A stretch of DNA of 32,826 bases, taken from assembly GCA_029976705.1 (NCBI GenBank), contig JARVCM010000014.1, positions 1 to 32,826 of the forward strand, written 5' to 3'. Shown here piece after piece: positions 1 to 10,643 of this stretch. The notes under the pieces were generated by a model that was not told the origin of the DNA, did no database searches, and worked only from the letters and a program-made list of their open reading frames with translations. The translations under genes were made by a program, and so were the position numbers. Numbering within the stretch: the first letter of the stretch is position 1; each line of letters opens with the position of its first letter. Source of the DNA: Mollicutes bacterium (GTDB lineage: Bacteria > Bacillota_I > Bacilli_A > Mycoplasmatales > MT37).

Positions 1-104
1 GTTCAGATTACAAACCGAGAAGTTCTTGATCAGATCGTAGAGGACCATCATCAGATTCAAGAAGAAGTTCAGATTACAAACCGAGAAGTTCTTGATCAGA
101 TCGT
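1..104 (+). repeat. Direct repeat, 38 bp identical unit at 1-38 and 67-104 (period 66 bp = 22 codons)
   Basis: gttcagattacaaaccgagaagttcttgatcagatcgt occurs at 1-38 and 67-104; encodes the repeated (S)SDYKPRSSWSDR. Confidence 0.9.
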
Positions 105-341
105 TCCGCTCGTGTAAACCCAACGAAAGATTTTGATCAAAAAACAACTTCTTCTCCATCTCCTTCTTCTGCCAAAACTTTTACAAAAGAAAAAAAATTG
201 AATGTTGAAATAAAAAAAAATATTTTTTCTATAAACCCTAAGTCTACATTTTCTAAACCTACACCTGCTAAACCTACACCTGCTAAACCTACACCTGTTA
301 AAACTCCATCTGCTAAAACTTTAGTTGGAGAAAAGAAATAG
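3..341 (+). CDS. C-terminal part of a protein with a low-complexity Ser/Arg-rich then Lys-Pro-Thr-rich tail (5' end outside window)
   Basis: Frame 3 with TGA=Trp is open from the window start to TAG 339-341: SDYKPRSSWSDRRGPSSDSRRSSDYKPRSSWSDRSARVNPTKDFDQKTTSSPSPSSAKTFTKEKKLNVEIKKNIFSINPKSTFSKPTPAKPTPAKPTPVKTPSAKTLVGEKK*. Third codon positions are mostly A/T, as in the other genes; the competing frame 1 has many G/C third positions. Confidence 0.75.
255..314 (+). repeat. 15-bp tandem repeat encoding KPTPA (three close copies plus a degenerate fourth, KTPSA)
   Basis: aaacctacacctgct at 255-269 and 270-284, aaacctacacctgtt at 285-299, aaaactccatctgct at 300-314. Confidence 0.9.
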
Positions 342-487
342 GTTAATTTTATTTTGTTGATTTTAAATTTAATTTCCAAACAAAATTATGCAAATGATAA
401 AAAACAAAACATTTTTTTATAATTTTTAGACAGTAATTTATGGTAAATTATTTTTTTTTTGGTGTTTTTTTAGCGGAATAAACAAAA

Positions 488-1795
488 ATGGAATTTCAAA
501 TTAATAAAAAAGATCTTGAAAAAATTAACATTTTAAATACGCAACTAGGTTATCCTCAAGGTATTTTTTATTTTTTAAGAAAAAAAAATATCAAAATTTT
601 AAAAGATCCAGAATTTCAATATTTAGTCAAGAAAAATAATCTTAATAATTATTTAGTGGATCTTTTAATTGAACAAATTTCTAAAAAAAATATCAAAATT
701 TTAAATGATAACAAAAAAAAAATTGTTGATTTACTTTGAAAAAAAAATAAACAACAATTTTTTAAACCAATTAACAAAACACAGATTATTCATAGAAATA
801 AAATTAATTGAAGGGCGGTTTTAACTTCACAACTTTTAACGCCAAAAGAAGAACAAATTTGTTTTCAAAAATTAGCAATAGCAAAAACAAAACTTAGCAA
901 AGAAAAATACGCGAGCATCATTGTAAGGTGTAATCAAAAACTTGTTGTAAGTATTTGCACTAAATATGGTAATCGTGGTTTAAAATTTGAAGATTTAAGA
1001 CAAGAGGGTGAATTAGGTCTTTTAAAGGCTATTGAAAAGTTTGATTATACTCGGGGATTTAAATTTTCAACTTACGCAACATGATGAATTCGTCAAACCA
1101 TTACTAGAGCTATTGCAGATCAAGGAAGAATAATTAGAATTCCTGTTCATATGGTTGAAACTATCAATAAAATTATTGCTACAGAAAAATTTTTAACTCA
1201 AAAATTAGGATTAGTACCTACTCCAGAACAAATTGCTACTCATTTAAAAATTAATTTAAGCGCTGCCAAAATAAAAAAAATTAAAAGATATGCTCTTCAC
1301 CCTAAAAGTTTAGAAAAAAAAATAAATAATAAACAAGATACTGAATTTGGTGATTTTTTAGAAGACAAAAAAGTATTAAATCCTAATGAAGAAATGGATC
1401 AAAAACTTTTGATTGATAAAACTGATGAAATGATTCGTAATTTTCTAACAACAAAAGAACAAAAAGTTATTCGTATGCGATTGGGTAAACCTCCGCAGAA
1501 ATTAAAACATCTTCTTGATCTCGTTGAAGTGCTTAAAAAAAAGAAAGAAATTGAAAAATTTATTTTAAAAAATAATATTTTTAAAGGACTCAATTTAAAT
1601 GATGTTGTGAGAAAAATTAAAGATAATAAAGAAGGTTATTTATTGAAAGAAATAAATAAATATTCCGCTTCGCCAAAAACATTAGAAGATGTTGGTAAAG
1701 TTTTAAAACTTACTAGAGAAAGAGTTCGTCAAATTGAAAATAAAGCATTTAAAAAACTTCGCAGTCAACGAAAAATTATTGCAGGTTATCGTTAA
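488..1795 (+). CDS. rpoD: RNA polymerase primary sigma factor
   Basis: ORFs 488-739 and 1151-1795 are in one frame and join through TGA codons; motifs [38 protein letters not shown] (regions 2.3-3.0) and [28 protein letters not shown] (region 4.2). Confidence 0.97.
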
Positions 1796-1868
1796 AAGTA
1801 ATCTTCATATCTAAATAAAAATTATATATAATTAAAACTAAGTTCAAATTTAAATTAAAAAATATATT

Positions 1869-2282
1869 ATGATAATGAAAAAACAAGCAAAACAAACATT
1901 GAACAATCAAAAAAACTTAAAATTAAGTAAAAATATTGAATTAAATCCAACAAAAGAATTAAAATTTGCTGTTATAAATTACTTAAATAATCAATTTAAA
2001 GTACATTTAGGAGAAAAAATTGTTTTTCCGTATATAGAGAAAATGGATGAAAATGAAAAAATTGTTTTTGATCAAATTTTAATGAACAATGATGCAATTG
2101 GAAATCCTTATATTAAGTCTTTTGTAGTAATTGCTCAATGTCTCAAACAAGAAATTAAAGATAAAAAAATTATTGTGTTTAAATATAAATCTAAAAAAAA
2201 TTATCGTGTTAAAACAGGGCATCGCCAAAAAGGTACACTATTACAAATTATTGAATTTAAAAATAATTATCAAGCAAAATAA
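1869..2282 (+). CDS. rplU: 50S ribosomal protein L21 with an N-terminal extension
   Basis: [28 protein letters not shown] matches the L21 C-terminal signature [21 protein letters not shown]. Confidence 0.95.
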   Translation: MIMKKQAKQTLNNQKNLKLSKNIELNPTKELKFAVINYLNNQFKVHLGEKIVFPYIEKMDENEKIVFDQILMNNDAIGNPYIKSFVVIAQCLKQEIKDKKIIVFKYKSKKNYRVKTGHRQKGTLLQIIEFKNNYQAK

Positions 2283-2581
2283 TGAAAAATAAAAAATTCC
2301 ATATTGATTTACAATTTTTTGCTAAAAAAAAAGGAGCCGGTTCATCAAAAAACGGACGTGATTCAAATCCTAAATTTTTAGGAATCAAAAGAAGTGATGG
2401 GCAGTTTGTAAGAAATGGTGAATTAATTTATCTTCAACGTGGGACTAAAATTCATCCTGGTAAAAATGTTAAAAGAGCAAGAAATGATACTTTATTTGCT
2501 TTAATTGATGGTTTTGTTTCTTTTGGATATATCAAAAGAAACAAAAGAAATGTTGCGGTTTTGAAGATCGTAAATAATTAA
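2282..2581 (+). CDS. rpmA: 50S ribosomal protein L27
   Basis: [35 protein letters not shown]...[10 protein letters not shown] is typical of Firmicutes/Mollicutes L27. Confidence 0.97.
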   Translation: MKNKKFHIDLQFFAKKKGAGSSKNGRDSNPKFLGIKRSDGQFVRNGELIYLQRGTKIHPGKNVKRARNDTLFALIDGFVSFGYIKRNKRNVAVLKIVNN

Positions 2582-2586
2582 AAAAC

Positions 2587-3141
2587 ATGACTTTTAATAA
2601 AAGAATTTTTTTCATTTCATTTTTGGTTTTTTTTGTTATTGCTTTACCGCCATTAATTGTTATTCCTTTACTTTTAACAGAAAAAAAAGAAACATTAAAG
2701 TATAACATTGTTGATTCCTTTAGTAATATTTCTAAAAAACATTATGTTCATCATTATTGAGATATAGAAAAATTAAAAGAAGAAATTAAAGAAAGAAAAA
2801 ATTTTGTTGTTTATTATGGCACACCACGATGTCCAGCATGTAAAGAAGCAACTAAAAAAATTAATAATAATAGTGAATTTAAAAATAAAATTAAATCTCT
2901 ATATGAAAAAACCAAACAAGCAAAATGGGTGTTTTTTTATGATAACAAAAGTACAGGTAGTGAAGAAAGAAAAAATTTTGACAAGGAATTAAATAAAATT
3001 ATTAAGGAAAGTGACCAAAAAGAAATTGAAGGAGTCCCTGCTTTCATTTTTTTTAAAAATGGTAAAGTCGTAGATACATTGACTGGAATTGACGATGACC
3101 TTGAAAAGCTTTTAAATAAAATTGATTTACATTTTGAATAA
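2587..3141 (+). CDS. Membrane-anchored thioredoxin-like protein (CPAC motif)
   Basis: ATG 2587 to TAA 3141 with TGA=Trp: MTFNKRIFFISFLVFFVIALPPLIVIPLLL (TM) ... NFVVYYGTPRCPACKEATKKI ... EGVPAFIFFKNGKVVDTLTG. C-x-x-C and cis-Pro (GVPAF) positions fit a thioredoxin fold. Confidence 0.85.
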
Positions 3142-3161
3142 AAAAACATTAATGACAAGTA

Positions 3162-5681
3162 ATGTTATTTAAACCAATGCAAAATTATGACTTCAAATAT
3201 ATTGAAAAAGTAATTAGTGATTTTTGAAAAAACACTAAATTAGAAACCAAAAAACCGAGAAAAAAATTTAGTATTTTAATGCCTCCGCCCAATATTACTG
3301 GGAAGTTGCATTTAGGACATGCTTTAAATAATTTTCTTCAAGACGCTTTAATTCGTTTTTATAAACTTAAAGGTTATCAAACTTTATGAATTCCTGGGTT
3401 GGACCACGCCGGAATTGCTGCAGAAATAATTGTAAAAAAATGAATTACAGCAAACAAATGAAAAATTAATGATGATAAAGAGCTCATTTTTTATTTCTAT
3501 AAATGATTTGAAATGAAAAAAACAGAAATAAAACAACAATGAAATAAATTAGGTTTAATGATTGATGAAAAGTGATTTGCCTTTACCTTGAATGAAAATT
3601 TTCAAAAAGCAGTAAAAAAAGCTTTTGTTGAACTTTATCAAAAAAAATTAATTTATCGAGATCAAAGATTAATTAATTTTGATTTATACTTGCAAACAGC
3701 TTTAGCGGATATTGAAGTTGTTCATAAAAAAATCATCGGTGAAATGTATTACATTAAGTATTGAACAACTGACAAAAAACATTTTGTTGTTGTAGCAACA
3801 ACAAGACCTGAAACTATTTTTGCCGATCAAGCACTTGTTATAAATCCAAATGATATAAAAAATCAAAAATGAAGCAAATATGAATTTCTTAATCCTTTAA
3901 CAAACAAAAAATTAATTATGTTAAAAAACATCAAAGTTAACGTTAACTTTGGAACTGGTATTTTAAAATGCACTCCTGGTCATGATTTTTTAGATTTTTC
4001 AATTGGACAAGAAAATAATCTCTTGCCAGTGATTTGTTTTGATAAAAAAGGAATTTTAAATAATTTAGCAAATGAATTTGCAGGATTAGATCGTTTGTCA
4101 TCAAGACCAAAAATTGTAAAAAAATTAAAAGAAATGAACAATTTAATTAAAATTGAAAAAATTGAACATAATCTACCTTTTTCTAGTAGAACAAATACTT
4201 TGATTGAACCCGTTTTATCTAAACAATGATTTTTAAAAACAAAAAAGTGATCCAAAATTATGATTCAAAAAAAAAATGAAATTAATTTTTATCCTCAAAA
4301 ATATCATAAAAATTTTTTAAATTGAATGGAAAAGTGTGAAGATTGATGTATTTCTCGACAGTTAAAATGAGGTCATCGTTTACCTGTATATTACAATTCT
4401 AAAAACGAAATAAAGGTTAGTTTATCAAAACCTCTAAATAATGAATGAAAACAAAGCAATGATGTTTTAGATACTTGATTTTCATCAGGGTTATGAAGCT
4501 TAATTAATTTTGGATGAAATAATGCAAAAAATCAAATATTAAATTCTTTTTTACCAATAAATGTTTTAGTTACTAGTTATGATATTATTTTCTTTTGAGT
4601 TTCGCGTATGTTGTTTTTGCATAATTATTTTGCAAAACAAATTCCATTTCAAAAAATTTTTATTCATGGATTGATTCGGACAAAAAATAATGAAAAAATG
4701 TCCAAATCAAAAGGCAATGTTATTGATCCAAATAATTTAATTGAAAAATTTGGCGTTGATAGTTTGCGCTTTTATTTACTAGGAAAACATAAAATAGGTG
4801 ATGATTTAAAATTTCAAGAAGAAAAACTTATTCAAGCGAATCAGTTTTGTAACAAAATATGAAATATAAATCGTTTTGTAGAAAGAAATAAAATTAACGT
4901 TAATAATTTTCAATTGTCTGAGTGTGAAAATGAACTTAATTATGATATTTGTAAAAAATTTTTGCTTCTTCAAAAAAAAATCACAAAAAATTGAAAAAAA
5001 AATTTATGATCAGTTTTGCTTGATGATTTGACGAATTTTATTTGAAAAGAATTTAGTAATCAATATTTAAGATTGGCAAAAATACAACTTAAAAACTTAA
5101 CAATAAAGAAAGAAACCCAACAAACAATTAATTTTATTTGACAACAAATTTTATTTATTTTGCATCCTTTTTTACCTTTTTTAACAGAATTTTTATGACA
5201 AAAATATCATCAAGGGAGCAGTATATTAAATAATGTCAAATTTAAAAAACAATCAAAATTTGTTTTTTTGCGAAAATTATTAGTTTTAGAATCTTTTTAC
5301 GAAATAGTAGAAGAATTAAAAAAAACAAATTTTGATTTACAAAAAAACAAAATTTGAAATTTTTCTTTAGAATCAAAGAAATATAAATTTTATTCTAAAC
5401 ATTTGAAGCAAATAAATCAATGATTACAAATTTATAAATGTCAGATAATAAAAGTTTCTAAAAGTGAAATTGAAAAAATAATTTTTATAGATAAACTTAA
5501 GCAAATTGATCTTGAAAAAGAAATTTTGTTTGTTAAGAATGAACTTATCAGAAGTAATAAAATTTTATCTAATCAACTTTTTTTAAAGAAAGCTAAAATT
5601 GAAATTATTAAACTTGAAAAAATAAAGAAAACTAAGTGAAAAAACAAATTACAAAATCTTTTGAATTTAAAAAAAAAATAA
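3162..5681 (+). CDS. valS: Valyl-tRNA synthetase
   Basis: Continuous code-4 [20 protein letters not shown] (HIGH-type motif), [34 protein letters not shown] (KMSKS). Confidence 0.96.
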
Positions 5682-5756
5682 TGGCAGCAGTAAGAGGAAT
5701 TGCGCCCCTGATCTCAGATTTGGAGTCTGATGTTTTGCTAATTAAACTATACTGCC
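5682..5756 (-). tRNA. trnW(cca): tRNA-Trp, anticodon CCA
   Basis: Reverse complement folds as GGCAGTA TA GTTT AATTAGCA AAAC A TCAGA CTCCAAA TCTGA GATC AGGGG CGCAATT CCTCT TACTGCT G CCA: 7/4/5/5 bp stems, encoded CCA, G73 as in bacterial tRNA-Trp. Confidence 0.9.
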
Positions 5757-5810
5757 TTAATGTTTTTTATTTTAAATTGAAATTTATGTTTTTTAGCAAT
5801 AAAAAAAATT

Positions 5811-8800
5811 TTAATCAAAAAAATCAAAAGTGTTTTGGTCAGATTTGTTTAAATTAACAAATAAACCAAGTTTTAAAAGTTTTTCAAATACTGTTTGATT
5901 AACTCTGGTGCGTATTTTGAAATCTTCTTGACTAGAAAAATTTTTAATTTCTCTTTCTTCAACTATTTTTTTTGCTAATTCAATTCCTAAACCATCTATT
6001 GATGTAAAGGGTGGAATAATTACTTTATTTTTTTCTTTATTTTTTTTAACAATAAAGCGATCAATATTTGATAAATTTAAATCTAAACTTACTATTTTTA
6101 TTTCTCTTTCAAACATTTCAAGGGTTATTTTATAAATAGGCATTAGATTTTCTTCTTTTGTAGACAATTGATCTTTTTTTTGTTGTCAAATATTCATTTT
6201 TGATTTGATTTTTTGATATTTGTCTTGAACAACTTCGGGACCTTGCAAAATTGTTTCTAAATCAAAAACTTTACAACGAATTGAGAAATAAGTAGCATAA
6301 AATTCGTGAGGATAATAGATTTTAAATCAAGCAAATCTGCATGCCATAATTACATAAGCTGTAGCGTGTGCTTTTGGGAATAAATATCTAATTTTTTGAC
6401 ATGATTCAATATATCATTTGGGAATTTTTTTTCTTTTCATTTCTTCTTCTTCTTCGTTATTCAAGAGTTTTCCTTTTTTTACTTTATTCATAACTTGATA
6501 AGCAAATTTTTTTTCTAAACCATTTTTAATTAAAAATAATAAAATATCATCACGACAAGAAATAACATCGTCAAGAGAAAATTTTTCTTCTTGAATTAAA
6601 TTTTTGGCATTATTTTCTCACACATTTTTTCCATGAGATAAACCAGAAACAGCAATAAGGTTAGAAAAAGAAGTTACGTTGATATCTGATAACATTTTTA
6701 TGACAAATTTAGTTCCAAATTCCGGTATGCCTAAAACTCCACTTCTCTTTTTGAATTTATTATTTTTTTTAATTTTTAAGACGGAAATATCAGAAAAAAG
6801 TTTAATCACATTCTTATCTCCTAAATCAATGTTTTTAGGGTTTATTTTTGTCATTTCTTGCAACATTTTCAGACCAGTTGGATCATCATGACCCAGAATG
6901 TCAATTTTTAAAAGTTGATTTTTTAAAACATGATAATCAAAATGAGTTGTTAAATTATCGCTATTTGTGTTATTAGAAGGAAAATTATAAGGAGTAAAGT
7001 CCAAGATATTTCTTTCTTTCGGAATGATCATTAATCCACCAGGGTGTTGACCAGTAGTTTTTTTTACTCCCGAGCAATAAAAAAGAATTTTTTGAACTTC
7101 AGCAAAAGGTAAATTATCTGTTTGATTTTTTTTTTCTAAATAATTCTTGTAATAGCCATAAGCTGATTTAGCAGCCACTGTACTAACTGTTCCTGTTCAA
7201 AAAACTTTGTTTTTGCCTAATTTTTTTGTCAAAAAATCAAACACAAAACGTTGCGCTTCTAGTTGAAATAAACCAGAAAAATTTAAATCAATATCTGGTA
7301 TTGTTTCTGAATTTAATCCGAGAAAAGATTCGAAAGCGATTTCATGTCCATTTTTTTGAAGTAAATTATTACATTTAGGACAGTTTTTGTTTATTAAATC
7401 AAAGCCTGACAAAAAATTTAAATCTTTATTTCATTCAAAATAAAAACATTTATTACAAATATAATGTGGTTTTAGTGGATTAACTTCTGTAATATCTAAA
7501 CAAAATGCCAAAAAAGAAGAACCGACTGAACCACGTGAACTAAAAAGATAACCGTTTTTTAGAGAATAATCTGTTAAATAATATGAAATCAAATAAATTG
7601 TACTATAACCAGATTTAATAATTTGTTTTAATTCATGATCAAACCTTTTTTTTAAATCCAAATCAAGATTTTTTCCATATTTTTTTAATAATTTTTCTTC
7701 AGAAATACGAATTAAATCAGTTTTATCATTAATAATTTTTGGCATAATAAATTCTTTATCAAAACATTTATTTTTTTCAATTTGTGCCGCAACGATGTTA
7801 GTATTTTTTACAACAATTTCATATGCCAAATCAGGATCTAAAAAATTAAAAATTTCTAGCATTTCTTCTGTAGTGCGTAAATATTGAGGGGGAGTTTTCT
7901 TAACTCTTTCTTTACTGTCATAAAGACTATGAAAAGAACCACCTAATTGTTTGTTAAAAACAAAAATATCACGATACATACGATGTTTAGGTTCTAAATA
8001 ATGAACATCTCCAGTTGCCACAACAATTTTTTTCAATTTTTTTGCTGTTTGAATAATGTTTTTAATTATTTGTTTTAAATTTTGAATATTGATTATTTCT
8101 TTATCAATTAAGTGCTGATACACTTCTGGCGGTTGTACTTCAATATAGTCATAAAAATCCATTGCTTCTTCTAATTCTTTTTGTGTATTGAAGCAAGCAA
8201 GATTAAAAATTTCTCCATTATAACAACCAGAACCAATTAATAGATTTTTTTTAAATTTTTCTAGTTCACTTTTTTCTAAAACTGGTTTGCGATACAAAGT
8301 TTTTGTGTGTGTATGTGATACTAAGTGATATAAATCTCTTAAACCTTGTTTGTTTTTTGCCAAAACATTAATATGATTTGCAAATAGTTTTTTACGAATG
8401 TTGATATTATTATTCATTTCTCATATTTCTTTAAAAGAAATAATTTTGTTGAAATTAATCATTGCTTCAAAAATTTGTTGCAAAACTTTAGTGTCATAAA
8501 TTGCTCGGTGTGCTTGGGATTTTAAATAATGTATCTTATATCTTTTAGCAACCTTTCCTAAACGGTGCTGTCTTAGTTTTGAATCTAAATGGCGTGATAA
8601 ATTTAATGTATCAATCGTAGGATTATTAATTTTTTTTCATTTTTTTAAAGCAAAAGCTTGATTAATAAAACTAATATCAAAATTGATATTATGAGCAATT
8701 AAAATAGCGTCTTGAAAAACATTTTTAATTTCTTTTAAAGCAACATCAATATTTATTGCATTTTTGTCATATTCTTCTTGAGAAATTTGAGTTAATTTTT

Positions 8801-10055
8801 GTGTATGTTCACTTAATTTGTTTTCACTTTTAATTAAAAAAGATTTTTTTTCTTTAATTAGATTATTTTCCACAATAATTGCTGCAAATTCAATTATTTT
8901 ATGAAAATTAGGAGATAACCCTGTAGTTTCAATATCAAAAAAAACCATTTTTTGATTTTCAATTAAACCATCAATATTTTTTGAAATAATTAATCCTGGT
9001 TTTGACAAAAATTCAAATTCACAACCAAAAATAATTTTTACATCAGGATATTTAACGCTCAACCTTTCACATTCTGGAAAAATATGAATATTTTCATGAT
9101 CAGTAAAAGCAATTGCAGGGTGTTTTCAAGCCTGTGCGTAAGATAAGTAGTCTTCTATTTCACCAATTCCATCTAAAGCAGACATTTTGGTATGAACATG
9201 TAATTCTACTCTTTTGTTATTTGCTTTGTCTAATCGCTTGAATATAGGTTGCCTTTTTTTAAAACTATCAGCATAAAAAACATTATTTTTATTATTTTTG
9301 CCTCAAAAAATAATTCATTGATATTTTTGTAAAATATTGGTATTAAATTTTTTTGAATTTTTTGTAAAATAAACAATAAAAGTTTTTTCTTGAGTTTCTA
9401 GCAAAATTTGAAATGTATGATTATTTGTAAAAATTTTTTCAGTAACTGTCAAAATTTTACCAAAAATTTCTGTAACTTTTTTGTTATTTTCTAAATATTT
9501 ATTCTTTATTTCTCGTTCTTCATTAATTGCTAAATTATTTAAAATTTTTGTTTTTTCTGCAATGCTTTCTTTATTTTTATATATTTCAATTTGATCAACT
9601 TCTATTTTTTCAACAAAAATACCATATTTCAACAAAAATTTTTTTAATTCTTTTTCGTATTCCGAAAAATTTATTTTCGGAATTTTTAATGTTATTTTTA
9701 ATTTTTTTTCATCAAAAGATAAATCAAATTTATCATTTATTTGTGGATTGATATAAATATTTTTATGAAAAAAAATAATGTAGTTTTGAACAATGTTTAT
9801 TTCATGTTTTCAATTAAATTGTTTTTCTCATTGCAAACTAATTTTAAAACGGCTTTTTTTTGCTTTGTTTTCAATTTCTTTAATTATTTCAATGTTAATA
9901 ATTGATAATTGTTTGATATTGATCAAAACTTCTTTAGTGGTTGAATCTACTTGTAAATTTTGTATTTCTAGGTTAGTTTGAACAATTGAACAATTTTTTT
10001 CAGAAACTCCAATTTTTTGCAATAAATTAATGAAATTTTTTTGTTTCAAAGACAT
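5811..10055 (-). CDS. polC: DNA polymerase III alpha subunit, PolC type (with 3'-5' exonuclease)
   Basis: ORFs 9828-10055, 9315-9635, 8637-9062, 7431-8417, 7197-7412, 6618-7178 and 5811-6167 share one frame and join via TGA; exonuclease motif VFFDIETTGLSPNFHKIIEFA, polymerase motifs FSSRGSVGSSFLAF and KKTTGQHPGGLMIIP. Confidence 0.97.
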
Positions 10056-10091
10056 GATTAAAAATTAAATATCTAAATTTTAATATAAAAA

Positions 10092-10643
10092 TTAGACTTT
10101 TAATAACTCATCAATTTTTTCTTTTAAAATTTCTTCCATTTTTTGATTATTAATATCAATAATTTTTTGAATTTTTTTTTGTTCCATTGATAATTCTTCT
10201 TTGGCTAATTTTTCTTCATTTTTTAAATATTTTAATAACTGATGTCTTAATTTACGAAGATGAATGCGATTATTTTCAATTTGAATCTTTCAATTTTTGA
10301 TAATTAGATCTTTTTTTTGTGTTGTAATTAATGGCAAAGTGATACAAATATTTTTACCTTGAATAGATAAATTTCAATCAACTTTGAAATCATCAATTGC
10401 CTTATGAATTGTATTTAACATTTTTGAATCAAAAGGAATAAGGTGAATTTCCCCTTGTGAATTTTTTTTTATATTAACTAAATATTTAATTGCTGTTTTT
10501 GATCCAAAATATTCAATTGTTATTTCTTCTAATAATAATAAATTAATTTTAAGAAAATCACCCTTAATGATTTGTTTTTTTCATGCTTCTACTGTTTGAA
10601 AAATAGCTTTTTCAAAATCATTTATATTATGAATTGCTGACAA
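10092..10643 (-). CDS. frr: Ribosome recycling factor, probable TTG start
   Basis: Code-4 translation ends ...KNWKIQIENNRIHLRKLRHQLLKYLKNEEKLAKEELSMEQKKIQKIIDINNQKMEEILKEKIDELLKV*, RRF-like; AAGGGGA Shine-Dalgarno-like sequence before the TTG; position after rpsB-tsf-pyrH. Confidence 0.88.

Noticed and set aside
1-104. Possible CRISPR-like direct repeats
   Set aside because: Only two copies, 66-bp period that is a multiple of three, and an open reading frame across them; explained as a protein-coding repeat.
137-379. Minus-strand ORF MEIKFKINK...GVGLAGVGLAGVGL
   Set aside because: Antisense shadow of the KPTPA repeat coding sequence on the + strand.
488-1795. rpoD as a frameshifted pseudogene (fragmented ORF track)
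   Set aside because: Fragments are in the same frame and join only through TGA=Trp codons at positions where Trp is expected; the same holds for valS, polC, topA, secA, uvrB.
2804-2992. + strand ORF MLFIMAHHDVQHVKKQ...
   Set aside because: Out of frame with the thioredoxin-like CDS 2587-3141, whose frame contains the CPAC and cis-Pro motifs.
5682-5756. tRNA-Pro(UGG)-like anticodon arm on the + strand
   Set aside because: The anticodon hairpin is self-complementary in both orientations, but only the minus strand gives proper D and T stems, the G73 discriminator and an encoded CCA: tRNA-Trp(CCA).
5636-5857. + strand ORF of 73 aa over the tRNA
   Set aside because: Overlaps the end of valS and the tRNA gene, no family resemblance.
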